Source: Spongospora subterranea f. sp. subterranea (lineage: Eukaryota; Endomyxa: Phytomyxea; Phytomyxea; Plasmodiophorida). Taken from it: 64,000 nucleotides of DNA. Position 1 is the first letter of the stretch. Every line of letters starts with the position of its first letter. The stretch lies in NCBI GenBank assembly GCA_049724395.1, contig JAUGWO010000201.1, positions 1 to 64,000 of the forward strand. Reading direction: 5' to 3'. The notes beneath the pieces are model-generated. The model did no database searches. It was not told where the DNA came from and worked only from the letters and a program-made list of their open reading frames with translations. Shown here piece by piece: positions 22,633-34,800 of this stretch. The position numbers were made by a program, and so were the translations under genes.

Positions 22633-23367
22633 TTATTGATCTGATGTACCAAAAATTTCGTCGCGAACGATTTGTACTTCGAACATCTTATCATCATCTT
22701 CTGCGTCATCGTCGAAAAACAACGCGAGGTCGTTATAATCGTTTGAGCAATCATCGACAGGGGGGAGATAGTGTTCACCAAAAACCCAGCACCATATCTT
22801 GTTCAGGAGACTTTTCACAATCGATCTCTTGACATTATGTGAACTCTCAATCGCCTCAAAGACGGACACCATCCACTGTTTGCTTTCACAACAACTCTGA
22901 ACCGCTTTCCTCAGCTCAGGATAATGAATAACATCCATTTTTTCAATGCGGTTTGAAGCCTGTTGGTGAGAATAATTGAACTCGGAAATCCTCTCGGATT
23001 CGGGGTCTCTTTTGATCCGTTCAAACAAGAGATCGACGAAGTCTGACTTGGGTATTGGCATGGAAGGATCATGATGTTGCGATGAGGAAATGGTGAATTG
23101 CCACTGGTCATCCCCAGCTGCGAAGTTGATTGTGTTGCTCGATTGCTGATCACCAATCACCTGTTGTGCTTCAACGATATCGCCATTCAACCGTTGTGCT
23201 GGATCGATAGCGCCATTCGTCTGTTGTGCATCACCGGAAAAGTCATATGTAATTGTATCTTCATTGCAAAATATTTTCGGTGTGCGAAACTGTCGATCAT
23301 TGGAATTGAAATCCTGAACAGCAGAGCAACACAGCCCAAACAACAACGAAATTACGAACAAATTCAT
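22633..23367 (-). CDS. Putative secreted acidic protein, 244 aa, unknown function
   Basis: A single-exon minus-strand frame with ATG at 23367. Residues 1-16 (MNLFVISLLFGLCCSA) form a clear signal peptide, with cleavage likely after C-S-A. The mature protein is hydrophilic and has a triple imperfect repeat near residues 50-75 built on N-G-A/D-I..AQ..(N/I)GD. A helical middle follows (DLLFERIKRDPESERISEF), then a pair of Cys (QSCCESK) and a strongly acidic stretch near residues 210-225 (FFDDDAEDDDKMF). No family is recognised. A TATATAAT-like box at 23381-23388 sits only about 15 nt before the ATG, so either the leader is very short or the box is chance. Confidence 0.62.
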   Translation of the reverse strand: MNLFVISLLFGLCCSAVQDFNSNDRQFRTPKIFCNEDTITYDFSGDAQQTNGAIDPAQRLNGDIVEAQQVIGDQQSSNTINFAAGDDQWQFTISSSQHHDPSMPIPKSDFVDLLFERIKRDPESERISEFNYSHQQASNRIEKMDVIHYPELRKAVQSCCESKQWMVSVFEAIESSHNVKRSIVKSLLNKIWCWVFGEHYLPPVDDCSNDYNDLALFFDDDAEDDDKMFEVQIVRDEIFGTSDQ

Positions 23368-24239
23368 CGGATCAACGGTCTATATAATGTCAATATTTCC
23401 AGGGTGAGAATGAACTTGCGCCGTTAGGCGGGTCGGATTCTGAGTCCGTCGCGGAATATCCGACTGTCTGCACCTCTGCTGTGAGTGCTGTCTGCACTCT
23501 GCGGGGTGAGCAGAGGAGCAAGCTATGGTACGCGGTATTGGGTACAGCAGTTTACCTTCGTGACTAGCCTACGGTAAAGATCGGTGCTGGCTAGCATACC
23601 CCTAAAAACTCCGTCGGAATTGCCAAATATAGCTCTAGCATACCGTGTAGCCTACCCGCTAGACATGCTCTAACGATGTGGGGTATCATGTTGAGACCAA
23701 ACGGCATGATCTATTATCCGACATGGCAACATTTACAGTTGAAGGCGGGTTTTCATTCATCGTCCTGGCGGACTCCAACGAGAGTGTAAGCGCCGCGTCG
23801 ATCGATTTTAGTGTGACATTTGCCGTTGTTGTAGTATGTGGTCGATGAGAGGAAGAGGATACAGTTCTCGCTTGATGATGTTATCCGAGTCCCGATAGTC
23901 AACACACAATCGCAGGGTACAGTACCATCCTTTTCTTTGACAAAAAGGATCGTCGCCCCCAGGGAAGACTGGGAATAAGCCTCGCTGTAAGTTGTCTTAA
24001 ATGTATGATTCACCGTATCCTCTTTTGCTAATGTAGAATAGAAAGGTTTGTTAGGGAGATTGCGAACTGGTCCTCGTCTTTCATAGCAAAGTCATCGCCA
24101 GGGTGATGCGCTTAAACTGTTTCAGCAGCTTTTTATTCTGTATGTTTGGCTGGAAGTTGGACCGCATCGTGAACGGGTGGCTCAGTTTCATCTTTTGTTT
24201 TTTTTTTGTGATTGTGTTCGGCATTTTGGTGCCAGGTTT

Positions 24240-24431
24240 GTAGTACCCATATCTACAAGAGGGCCAAGGCGAACTTGGTGTCAAAGCTCATTCGCTAGAC
24301 AATATTACCTTCGCTGAATGTTCTGCAGTCTGACCGACATTGTGATAGTGTGAGGTTGATCCCATGACCCGACTCACTAAAACCCCCTAACCATTGGTTG
24401 GACACGGGGGAAATTCCCTGTACGGAACACC
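24240..24431 (-). repeat. Dispersed repeat R, copy 3 (inverted)
   Basis: The reverse complement runs from GGTGTTCCGTACAGGGAATT to GATATGGGTACTAC and is colinear with copies 1 and 2. It lies inside the gypsy D fossil, between its protease and RT pieces, so R moved or was copied after that element inserted. Confidence 0.5.
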
Positions 24432-24449
24432 ACAATGCCTTGAACCCAA

Positions 24450-24625
24450 GTCGCATCATTACAAATCAGCTGTCTATTTTTCAAGAGGTTCGTTCCTCGC
24501 ATGCTCAACAACCTGCGCTCTACTTCCGTATTAGCTGGCCAACCTTAGGGTATTCCCCAAAATCCCTGCCCACACACTGACTTGGTCCTAACCTGCCACC
24601 AACCGGGACAGACCAGAACCAAGCT
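24450..24625 (-). repeat. SINE-like repeat S, copy 2
   Basis: Second copy of the repeat at 19840-20056, in the same orientation. It keeps CTGCCACCAACCGGGACAGA and GAACCAAGCTA, but the B-box-like part has diverged. It adjoins repeat R inside the gypsy D fossil. Confidence 0.4.
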
Positions 24626-25563
24626 ACTCAGTTTCATCGAAGACCTTCCGGGGGACCCAACTTCGTCAAGATGTGCTGTGGCCAGTTGGAGAACTGCAGG
24701 AAGCGATCCGGGTGGTCGAGCTTGGATTGTGAGGGTTTCCCAGTCGATGAAGGGGTTCGCTTGCCTTAAGAAACGTCATGTCGAGTACAATAGGATAGGT
24801 ACGACTGTCTATGAGGAAGGGTTTGGCGTTGAATGGGATATCAGCTACAGTGCTGAGACCTCGAGGAGATGAGTTTTGGTGGGTCACTGACCGAAGGCGT
24901 CGTCCATCTATAACGGAAAGTTGGATTGGTTCAGAGAGTCATTCTAGTGGAATTCGGTTTCCAAAAGCGATCTGCCGATCGATGAAAAAGCGCCACAGTC
25001 AATGAATGCCAAGGTATTGATGGGAAATGAATGGAAAAGTGACGGAGCACGGAGGACATTGGAGATGCGGTGATGTAGTGGATATCGACTGATTACTCTT
25101 CGTGGAGTAGGGATAAACTTGAGGCGGTGTATTATTCATGGTATTAATTGCAAGGTCGTCGTGGAAATTATGGGATGACACCGAGGGTTACTGTCGATTT
25201 TCCATTCAGGTTCGGGGTTAAGGTAGTACCCAACCTTCGGATCAGGTTGCGTGTCGGGCCTGGCGTTTCTGGCAATGCACAGCTCTGGCACACAATGGCT
25301 GATTACAAAGAGAACGAGTTGTATATATATTGTACAGGGACTACACTATCAACCGGACTCCATTTTTAGGTTCGCGCACCTCCAGAGAGTCACGCAGTGG
25401 ATTCAACGCGTCCATAACAGACGGCATCGGATATTAATAGACTGTCGCAGTGCTGGCTGATGCAACGTGAGTCACGTGACAGAATCTTCGCACTGGCAAT
25501 ATTCCACGTCGTCAATGTTCCGTTTGCGTCATTTCTGTAAACGCTGATTTTATTTTGCTGAGG

Positions 25564-27665
25564 ATGGACTGTCAACCGCTCAAAGGTTGGTGGATCATCT
25601 TCCTGGCCATAATTCTCATTTATACGCCGATACTAGCTCATTCTGGAAGGTATGTGTTAATTCCAACTAATTCAGAGAAGTATTTGTCATCAGTTAACAG
25701 CAGATATGCCAGATTGAGTCTAACCAATGACGACCGATCGGATCTAAATCAAATGGCGCCTATGGAAGTGTGAGTTTGTCGTTTTAATTGTGTTTCTTAC
25801 CTCTCATTGTTGACCCCTCAGAAATGATCGAGATCCTGAACTCTTTCTCGACATGAAACTCAATGTCGACGAACAGGATATTGATGGCGCAACTTCATCA
25901 TATACATGCGGTTTGAAAAATGAACTGGCTGTTGAAGCTACTGAAAATAATGGAGATTCGCTAACGCATACAGATTTACAATTCACACCGTAAGTTGATA
26001 GCTGCTGATTATATCTGATCCTCGAGTGTTGATTACAGTTTGGTCAGAACGGCCATTGGCCACATACTCAATGCTCATATAGTTGATAGAGAGCCACCAA
26101 TCGATGATCCCTGCCGGTCTTGTACCCCGAATTACTTGACATCATCATCTAATGATAACATTCCCATCAGAGTCGTGAATATTCAATATTTGGAATCGAT
26201 TGGGGCAGATTCGACAGTGTCAATTACTATTGGATGTAATCGACTAAACATCGTTGACCAGACTGAGATGTATGTCGCCATAACTGTTTGTAAATACGCC
26301 AACGGTCGGACTGGAAACTGTTTTCAGGATTAGTGTTGTTCGTGCGATATTATCGGATGGACGAGTGGGACAAATGGCAATCAACTCGAAAGGGTTGTGT
26401 GGATATACTCCTCTCCAATGGGCGATCATTTTCAAGCAGTAAGTCGTGAAATGGAGGTACTTTATTGCCGTGAATGGTCACCTTTGTTCATCGGTTCAGA
26501 GCGAAAATTGCCAAAGAATTACTGCGACTTGGAGCTGATCGTACTGTTTGTGATGACAATGGACTGACACCACTTCATTTTGCATCTAAGTACACCAGGT
26601 AAGTTAGTACCAGGGGGAATATATCAGTATCTGATGTATTGGTGTTTAGGATTGATCTTGCAATAGTTCTTCTAGAGAATGCCGATTCATCATATATCAA
26701 TACACAGGACACAGCTGGCCAAACGCCTATCCATGTCGCAATTCCGGCACGACCATCTTTTGTACAGGGTGTCGATGAGTTAGTTTTGTCATCAACTATC
26801 AAATGAAAACATTTACCTTTGTGTTAGAGTTGAAATGGTCAATTTCCTTTTGAGTCAAGGTGGTAATCGAACGATTCGTAATGATGGTGGCCGGACAGCG
26901 CTTCATTATGCTGCCAGATCATTCAGGTAATTCAGTACCAGGTGAATACATCAGTCGATAATGTGCTGGTGATAGGGTTGATCTTGCACAGATACTGTTG
27001 AAGGATGCCCATTCATCCTATATCAATCTGAAAGACAATTTTGGTATCACGGCTCTTCATCTCGGAATCCCGTTTGCGTCATCCGGAAACACCGATTTGT
27101 TAGTTGGGTCATCAAAAATGGACCGAAATCTTGAACATTGTGTAGTGCTGCAATGGTCAAGTGCCTACTGAATCATGGAGCTGATCAAACGATTACTGAT
27201 AATGAGGGTCAGACACCCCTTCATTATTCTGCCCTATTATTCAGGTAAGTCATTACCAGGGGAATATATCTGTTGATGATGTCGTGGTATCAGGGTTGAC
27301 ATTGCCATCATACTTTTAGCCAGGGCCGTTCCAAGATACGTCAATCTGAAAGACGATAGGGGCAACACGGCTCTGCATATCGCACTTCGGCGACATGTGG
27401 GAATACCGACGACCGACAGGTTCTTTGGCTCATCAAATACGATATCAAATGTTGACCTTTTTGTAGAGTTGCTTTGATCAAGTGTCTGGTGAATCATGGA
27501 GCTAATCCGCTACTTCGTAATCGTGAAAATATGTCATCTTTGGGCCTTGCAATGCGATATGGGTTCAAGAAAATCTTCTCCTCTTTGTTCATTGCGAGTG
27601 TTCATTCTGCAATTCGTCCCCACATCTGTCTCTCAAATCATAGAGTGTGGATCACCTCGGAATAA
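25564..27665 (+). CDS. Secreted ankyrin-repeat protein 1, 11 exons, 529 aa
   Basis: Exons: 25564-25769, 25822-25989, 26039-26269, 26328-26438, 26500-26598, 26650-26778, 26828-26926, 26976-27098, 27146-27244, 27294-27419 and 27467-27665. All ten introns are GT-AG, 47-61 bp, and the total divides by three. Residues 1-26 (MDCQPLKGWWIIFLAIILIY...LAHS) form a signal peptide or anchor. About 130 residues of non-repeat sequence follow. Seven or eight ankyrin repeats then fill the rest, with G-x-T-P-L-H / T-A-L-H helix starts and hG-A-D ends. From exon 5 on, 99-bp exons (33 aa, one repeat) alternate with 123-129-bp exons, all in the same phase. Ankyrin repeats bind proteins; the target is unknown. 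Introns at 26599, 26927 and 27245 are homologous in sequence, so the array grew by copying exon-intron units. Related genes lie at 57081-59132 and 61205-64000. Confidence 0.8.
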
Positions 27666-27815
27666 CTTTGTCAATACATTCGCTTTTCTGGTCCGGTTAC
27701 TATATATGTAGATTTTATTTGAACACGAGTGTCTTCGCCAGACCGTCATGATTGAAGACCATATGGCCATGAATGATGTTGCCCCTCCCTCCCTTGTCAA
27801 CCTATATCCTCTGCT

Positions 27816-28590
27816 TTTAGTCCTCTGAAGTATTTATTCCAAATTGCGGAACTGTGCACATCATCACCAACAATCCGCCGGTTTTCACTCTCCCTCGAGA
27901 AGGAATCCTGTTAATTTCCTCCGGTGCTGGGTAAGGCATTTTTCTGAAATTGTCATTGCTTTTCATCGCTAGCGCGTGGCCAATACCCGCCAACGTTCGG
28001 CCAATCATTGTGTTTCTCCTGTCCACGTGTCGGGTTTGCCTTTTTTGCCAAATCTACCTCATTGGATTGGGAAACTCGACCCAATATTTGAAAACACCCA
28101 TTTCGAGTCTATTATAACGACGAGTTCGATATTGGATCATATTCCTTATGTGAAACCGAAACAGATGGATCAGAACTATCAGGCCATCGTTAAACCTAAG
28201 ATCGAAGGACTAAATTGTCGAGTGTATTTATTAGATCTAGAGTTAAGGTCTAGGCCGCCTATCGGCTGCATTCCGCCGCTTGCACACCAACCAAGCAGGA
28301 AGCCGCTTGCTTACCAACCAACAAGTGCCGGCTGACCTGTCTGTACTGATCGCCGGCGCATCGCTTCGCTAACACCTTATTGGTATGTTCTTTGGATCCT
28401 CCAGTAATCAATGAATATAGGACTTCGCCCGACCTGTCGAAACTATATTTTCCTGTCGTTGATTTCAGAACATTGTGCCTTGGCAGTACCAGTTTACAAA
28501 ACTGTAAGCGGTTAAAGAATCCCCGTGTTGGGATCGTTGATCTGGGAAAACCCCATTGTGTCTATTTTTCTGGAGCGAAGTCGTAAGAAA
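27816..28590 (+). CDS. Unresolved multi-exon coding region
   Basis: Several plus-strand stretches read as protein but could not be joined with certainty. At about 27824-27930 there is SEVFIPNCGTVHIITNNPPV..., ending at a good GTAAGG donor. After a 43-bp candidate intron, a hydrophobic stretch (PANVRPIIVFLLST) follows. At 28100-28240 there is LDHIPYVKPKQMDQNYQ..., and at 28380-28590 an LDPPVINEYRTSPDLSKLYF-type frame. No family is recognised. It may be one gene just downstream of the ankyrin gene, or the remains of one. Confidence 0.25.
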
Positions 28591-28599
28591 CGATCGTCC

Positions 28600-29820
28600 A
28601 TAGATAGAATTGAGAACCCTTCAATATGGCCGTTCTCTGCCGACATAGGTCGAACTAGTTAAAAGCAGCAGCGAGCGATGTCTCTGTCAGTGCTTTAGTG
28701 GGCTGTCCAGGTTGACCCATCAGAACCGGAGCGATTTCGGCCGAGCGCTTCAAAGTGTTTCCATGCACCTTTCTTTGGTGTCATCAGCAGCTAGACTAGT
28801 ATAGAAACCAATGTTGGCGATATCAGAAAATCTTTGTGGAGAACAGTTGTAGAATGACAATAGCAGTTCGACCTTCACGAACTAAACAATCTCAGCAGAA
28901 GATACGCGGTCGTTGATGTGACTTTTGATAAACATTTTCATGTGACAACGAACCTAACCATGATTTTACTGCATGATATGAGGTGATGTTTTGGGATCGT
29001 CAATCCCTTCCTCTACGACAAAACATTGCCTGGAGCAAGTTTTTGACGAACATGTTCGATCTCAGTTCGAGCCTACCCGAGCAGATACCGTTCAACGTTG
29101 TCAACGTCGATCTCCAACTACTGGCTCTTGAGCTGGTGTCCGATTATCACACGAAACTCCATCATTGTGTCCCCGGCAGCATCAATATCATGTGGGAGTG
29201 TAGCCAGATGGTGATCGGTCATCGGGGTGTCATCATCGGCAGACACGACGACTGAACGACAGCGATCATCACTTATTCCTACACCTTCTCGAGCAATCAA
29301 TACGACTATGTTCACAAGAATTTACTTCGAAATACATGTCGAGTGTTTTATTGTTCGTGAATTGAATGAGTTGATCCTACCGAACCAAATCGTATATGAT
29401 CTCCATTCTGGCCCGCAAACACCGCAATCCTACCGTGGTAGAATATCATGATACACACACGGGGCCGACTGTGCGATATTAATGGCGCCATGGACGACTG
29501 TGCGGAGATTGGGGATCAATCATGGCGATCATTCGCCAATCAGTCAAGCGATCCAGGAATCGCCTTCCCCGCTCCCGCCGCTCTCTCCTCCCTCTGTAAC
29601 TTATCGTGGCGCTACATTGGACCCAGGGCGATTCCCCTGGATATTCCCAATCCGACCGCCGCCCCTTGATAATCCTCACTTCTCTGATATTCCGATCGCG
29701 TCGTCCTCGTTTCTAACAGATATTGTGTGATTGAATATTTCAATACCATCGGTCGATTTCACTTGTTTTTCGAGAAACCGATTTTTTTCTGTAAATTGGC
29801 CGATACGTGGAAATTGCAGG
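28600..29820. other. No confident gene
   Basis: A plus-strand frame at 28983-29255 (MMFWDRQSLPLRQNIAWSKF...) looks protein-like in places, but it has no recognisable domain or splice context. The remainder, 29300-29820, is probably the 5' region of the membrane-protein gene starting at 29821. Confidence 0.3.
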
Positions 29821-30800
29821 ATGTTGACAGGCGAACCCCCCGATCCGATCCCCGTCGACGTCCCGTATGTGGCGCCGTCGTCGCGTCGCGCCACACACAA
29901 GGTCATCCTCCTGCGTCTACTGGTGTTCGTTGTGGCCGTCGTGCTGAGCTGCTTTTGCATTCTCCTGGTCCCGTACGCCATCAACTTCCTTGTCCATATC
30001 TCCCAGGGCTACAATGTCCGAAACCCGTTCTACATCGCCGCTTTCTTCATCGTTTTCCTCACGAACGGCTCCCCGTTCTCCGTCCCCTCAAAGTGAGATT
30101 TTTCGTCAAATTTCTTTGCTTTCATGTTCCGGCACCGATCTGATCATGCTCGCCCATGGCGATACTTCAGTATTGTTATCGTGGCTGCTGGGTTCTTGTA
30201 CGGATGGGTGGCGTTCCCCATCGCCTACGTCGGCATCGTTCTCGGGTCGTTCCTGGTGTTCGGATTTGTTCGCTGGTTGATTGGCCAAGGTAATGGCGCT
30301 CCTGGACCAGCTCCATATTCCGTCGCTGACGATTGTTGTTGTTGTCGGTTCGCGCAGGGCGATTAACGATCGACATGTTGGACGAACGGCTGGGGAGGTA
30401 TTCGAGCGCATTCTCGGCCGCCCAGGAATCGTTGGTCGATTGCGGGTACACCGAGGTCGTCCTATTGCAGCTCAGCATCCTTCCGTTCGGCGCCCTGAAC
30501 TGCATCCTGGCGTTCAGCGACGTGAGACGGCGCGATCACCTGTTGGCCACGATGACGACCCGGGTCAAGATCGCCCTGTTCGTCTGGATCGGAATATCGG
30601 CACCAGATCTGGCCGTGTCGATCAGGAAGTTGATATCGTTCCAGATGGCTTTGTCGTTCGAAATGTTGCCCATTCTGGTAACGTTCTTGTCCTCGTTCAT
30701 CGGGTTCGCTGTTTTCGGGTATCGCGTCCAGAAGCGGCTGGCGAGGCAACTGACCCAGGAAATGAGCGAATCCGCTGATCCCTCCGCTGTTAACACTTAA
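29821..30800 (+). CDS. VTT-domain (TVP38/TMEM64/DedA-like) membrane protein, 277 aa
   Basis: Three exons, 29821-30092, 30171-30289 and 30358-30800, with GT-AG introns of 78 and 68 bp; the coding length divides by three. After a Pro-rich cytosolic start come membrane segments at about residues 28-50 (LLRLLVFVVAVVLSCFCILL) and 60-80, then a pair around 92-130. The diagnostic part is near residues 178-215: L-L-Q-L-S-I-L-P-F-G-A-L-N, then F-S-D-V-R-R-R-D. It matches the VTT-family pattern R-L-S-P-x-P-F-G-x-x-N with a later D/F-rich loop. VTT proteins act in the Golgi/ER and include lipid scramblases (TMEM41B, VMP1) and the TVP38 group. Which subgroup this is cannot be told. The usual Arg of RLSP is Gln here. 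The start was chosen as the first ATG in frame with good domain layout. Confidence 0.72.
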
Positions 30801-31874
30801 TATTTCTTTTATTATTCTAATATATTTTCCTTTCGTCTCTCCATGAAAATGTGTTCAAACGGTTCTGCTGTTGATTGCTTGTTTAGCACATGATTCGTGT
30901 AATATCTCAGCGATCATGATATCTCTCTGCTCAAACACACTAGTGTATTCGGGAAGAATCTTGGCGGCAAATTGCCTTTGACAACTCTGTTTTGATGGTC
31001 TCGTCGATAATTGACAGGTGACGCGTGCCCATACTTCCTGACCACGTAATGATTGAGCGACCAACGCCATTGCGGGCCGTATTACGGGCGGTATATAAAT
31101 GGCGTCCCCGCCTTGGCTGAACCGAATATTCATAATTAATTGTCAGGCGCGAATAGATGTCGAACGGGGCGGGAATTGCTTCAGAACCGAACAGGTTGTT
31201 CAAGAATTTCATGATGAGGTTCTTATCGGTCGTCGACGCCGGATTCCGCCCGTCAACATTTATCGACGATCGTGTTCGTTATCGGATCTAGGTCTAGGAC
31301 ACAGGGGGTTTGTGCCGCCGTGCAGTGAGAGATGGGCCATACGACGCCATCCACCAGCCCTCTTCCGCAGACCTAAACTCCCATATCGCCTCCAGTTCAC
31401 ACGAACGTTGCTGATCTGATCATATTACCATCCGCGAAAACAAACTGGTTATTGTAAGAGAAGAAGATCAAATCGGCGATTGACAGACTTAGAAACTCGA
31501 TTTGCGTCAAATTCAAGTTCAAAGTCATTGACAAATTCTGGACCGATTCCGCAAGTACTTCTCTACATAAACTGATTCCGGTTTTTTCACTTTTCGAATT
31601 GATTTCCATCAAATCAGTCCAGCGACTATCGCCGACCAGATCACGATCCCCCCCAGGGTCCAGATCCGCCCGCCACAGACCTATTCGCGCAATGGTCGAT
31701 CGTGTTCCCACCGACAACGGGATGAGGTGTCCTGTCTGGTGTACTGTGTGACCGCCTGCACGGGTGCACGTGTGGACCGTCAGTGTGTAGCGCCATCCCC
31801 CCTGGTCGTGTGTAACGCCAGGCCAAACCCAAACGGGGAACGACCAGCAACATCAGTCATCGGTCCGAGTCGGC
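30801..31874. other. Intergenic region with a TATA-like box
   Basis: No convincing gene. TATATAAA at 31092-31099 lies in a GC-richer setting about 780 bp before the next gene's ATG. A 106-codon frame begins at 31099 but has no recognisable content. The stretch may hold the promoter and leader of the downstream Sfi1-like gene. Confidence 0.35.
31092..31099 (+). promoter_or_regulatory. TATA-like box
   Basis: TATATAAA on the plus strand between two plus-strand genes. If used, transcription would begin near 31125 and give the Sfi1-like gene a long leader. Sequence alone does not show that it is functional. Confidence 0.3.
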
Positions 31875-34800
31875 ATGGATGGCGCCCAAGGCCATAGCGC
31901 CATCCTGGCCTCGCTGAACCGCAACCTGGTTGAGCAAGCGGTCCAGATCGATGCGTGGCTGATCGCCCGGCAAACGCTGGCCGATACGTTGCGCCAGACC
32001 ACACTGACCAACGTCCTGCCCATTCTGTACGCCGTCTGCAGGATCGTGAATAGCGACGAGAGTACGTCCCGCTTCCAACAGATATTGGCCAATGCGGGAG
32101 AGAGGCGGACCCACACATCAACGTTGGGTTTATGGCGGAAGCGATTAAGGCAGCGGAAGGTGTTGCGCCAGAGTCGTGGTCGATGGGAAAGGGAATTGCT
32201 GTCAACGGCATTGGGAAACTGGACAAGAAAGATGCAGATTCGGCGATGGATTGGGAATTGTTTCAAGCGCCAATTGCACTTAACCAATCGGTTCTGGCTT
32301 CGCCATGCGTTCGCGATGATACGCCGTCGAACTGGACAACAAATTGATGAGGAATCGAGGGGGCGAACCTTCCTGAAGATTTGGAGGCGGAAACTGTTTT
32401 GGGAACAGAATCGATATATTTGCCATCTACAGCTTGCCGTGAATCACTGTGAGAACCATATCGTCCGAGCTCGGGTTCTGTCCTATTGGAGGACGGCATT
32501 AACAAGAAGAGGTCGACTGAGATGTGCTCTGGAACATGTTCGTCGCGCCCTGGAATGGCGTCGCGCTCAGGCGTTTCGTCTGTGGCTGGCCCAAAGCGTT
32601 GCCTGCCTGCGACGACAAACCGATCTCTTTCAGGCTCGCCGTCGTAAACTACAGCGTGGGGTGTTACAACGATGGAATCAGCGTCTACGTTACCGTCAAC
32701 GCTGCCTGTTCGGACTGCAACGCAGTGTGCAGATCGGGCGCCTTTCCATCCTACGTCGCTCTATCAGATCTTGGCAAAATGTCGATAATTTTCTCCAGGC
32801 GAATTCCCGTACTGCTTTTGTGATTCTGACGCGTTCCCAAACCTCATTCCAACGTCGCGCGTTACGCGCTTGGTCGTTTTTACGCTCCCGTCGCCGCGAT
32901 ATTTTTCGCCGTGTAATAGAGCGCATTCGCAAGCGTAATATGCAGGCGGCCTTGCAGCGTTGGCGGAATTCATTAACGATTGCGAACGCTGTTGACGTTA
33001 CACGTGCGATTGATCATATTCGTCATCAGTGGGTTATGCGGCGGTCATTGCGCCATTGGACGGCCCTGTATCGATCGCGACGTGCGATACACCAGAAATT
33101 GTCTCGTATCGTGTCGATTGCTGCGATTGTATCTGTTCGCTCCGCTTTACGATATTGGCTCCGTTCATCTTGTCGTTATCATGCCGATAAAGGTTAACCA
33201 CATCAAAATTCCACTTTTCGATTAGAATCTGATGCAGTTTCAGTGGCGGTATTGGCGTGGGGACCTGCCAACGACCAAATACGGCAATGCAATGCATTCT
33301 ATTGTTTGCGCCGCAACATCGTTTTCAACGTTCGCCGACGATCACGTTTCGTTGCATTATTAAGTTAGTCGCAAATTGGATCGTTCGAAAACCGTTTATA
33401 GTCATTCAATTGGAACTTAGAGCGATTTGATCGGCGCGTCGTAATTTCGCGAGCGCGAACGTTTTTGCGCAATGCGAACACGTATCTACGATGGAGATCA
33501 CGATGTCTTCGCTATATTATCATGCAATGGCGCATGTTCAACGTTGTGCCATCGTTTCGTTCCTGTAATTGTTTTCACTCTTGGTCACTATGGCCACATC
33601 AGTTCCACCACCATTTCTGCCAAACAATCAACTTCATCTGTCTTCTCATCTTTATTCATATGCTCTTCATTGACTAACGCTGCCAAAACACTTTTGATAA
33701 TCGTTCTCTAAATCTATTAGAACACAACACAGTTCTTGTTTTTCGACAATGTTCATCGTTGAACATTCGCACTTCCCGTTTTGACTCTATTCACGTGAAC
33801 AGGGCGGTCGTGGTCAACTAGACGCCATCTCGCTCGTGGCGACATCGCTAACTGTTCCCTAACTGCACCTGACGTCACCCGCCGATCGTCCCGGAATGTA
33901 CTTAGATCGCAGGTAACGCCTTGCCTGCGTTGGTAACCTAATCTTCCATCGTCAAACTGTTAATGTTGCCCAAAACATGTAGATCGGCTCGCTACGTGAT
34001 GATGGCGCAACGCTTCCACAATCTCCGCTCCAATCGTATTTCCAGCGTTGGGTATTGTGGCGTTCACAACGGCGTTCAAGTCTTCAGCAAATCCTGTTAA
34101 CACTGGTCTGAAACCGATATTGTGGCCATTGTGGGGCAATTTGGAAAGTTGTGATTTCCTCTATGTGACAGATACGCTCTGGCCAAACGCATTGTCGCAA
34201 CGCCTGGTTTCAATGGAAAATGTTTGTTCGTGATGATCAAATCAATGAACAGCGTCGTCAACAGGTCATCTTTCGGTCATCATCCTTCCCAATTTTCACA
34301 TATTTGTTCTTGTTGTTCTGTTTCTGACTCTCACACCCCTGTTGCATATTCAACATTTTCGTTGATCTCGTTTTGATCAACGTTAGTCATATTCACATCA
34401 ATTGTTCGTTGTTCCAAACCATAGCATACTGATGATTTATTCATCCTCCATAGGAAGCTGGTCACGTCAAGAATCGCCTGGGCTCTGTCCTTCGATCGTT
34501 GAGTCTGACGTATGAGCGACGCGCTCTACACCATTGGCGGCAATTCGCCATCGGCGCGCGACGCGATCTACAACACCGACTACAGGGCGTGTTAATGGAT
34601 CAAGAACAGCACCGATTGATGATCAGGACGTTCCGCAGCTGGAACAAATGCACTGCCGAGCGGAGACGTGCCCCACCTTGGTCATCTATCGTGCTGATCG
34701 GCGTTTAAAGCACATTGCGTTACGGGGCGTGCTCGATACGTTACGGGTTCGACCAGTTATGATACCGGCTAACTCGGCTGCCGAGATCATTAACCGGCTG

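Larger units (their letters stand above)
23690..25120 (-). mobile_element. Ty3/gypsy fossil, copy D (protease and RT pieces)
   Basis: Minus-strand pieces of a gypsy pol, related to copy A. Protease pieces lie at about 24680-25000 (I-D-C-G-A-F-S-S-F-I-D, then YPIVLDMTFLKASEP). Reverse transcriptase pieces lie at about 23690-24013 (LGATILFVKEKDGT, HTKIDRRGAYTLV, and an M-P-F-G-L stretch). Between them lie repeat R (minus) and SINE-like repeat S, apparently inserted later. The copy is old and heavily broken. Confidence 0.7.

Noticed and set aside
31099-31419. 106-codon frame starting at the TATA-like box
   Set aside because: The ATG overlaps the TATA region, which is not compatible with using that box for this frame, and no domain is recognisable.
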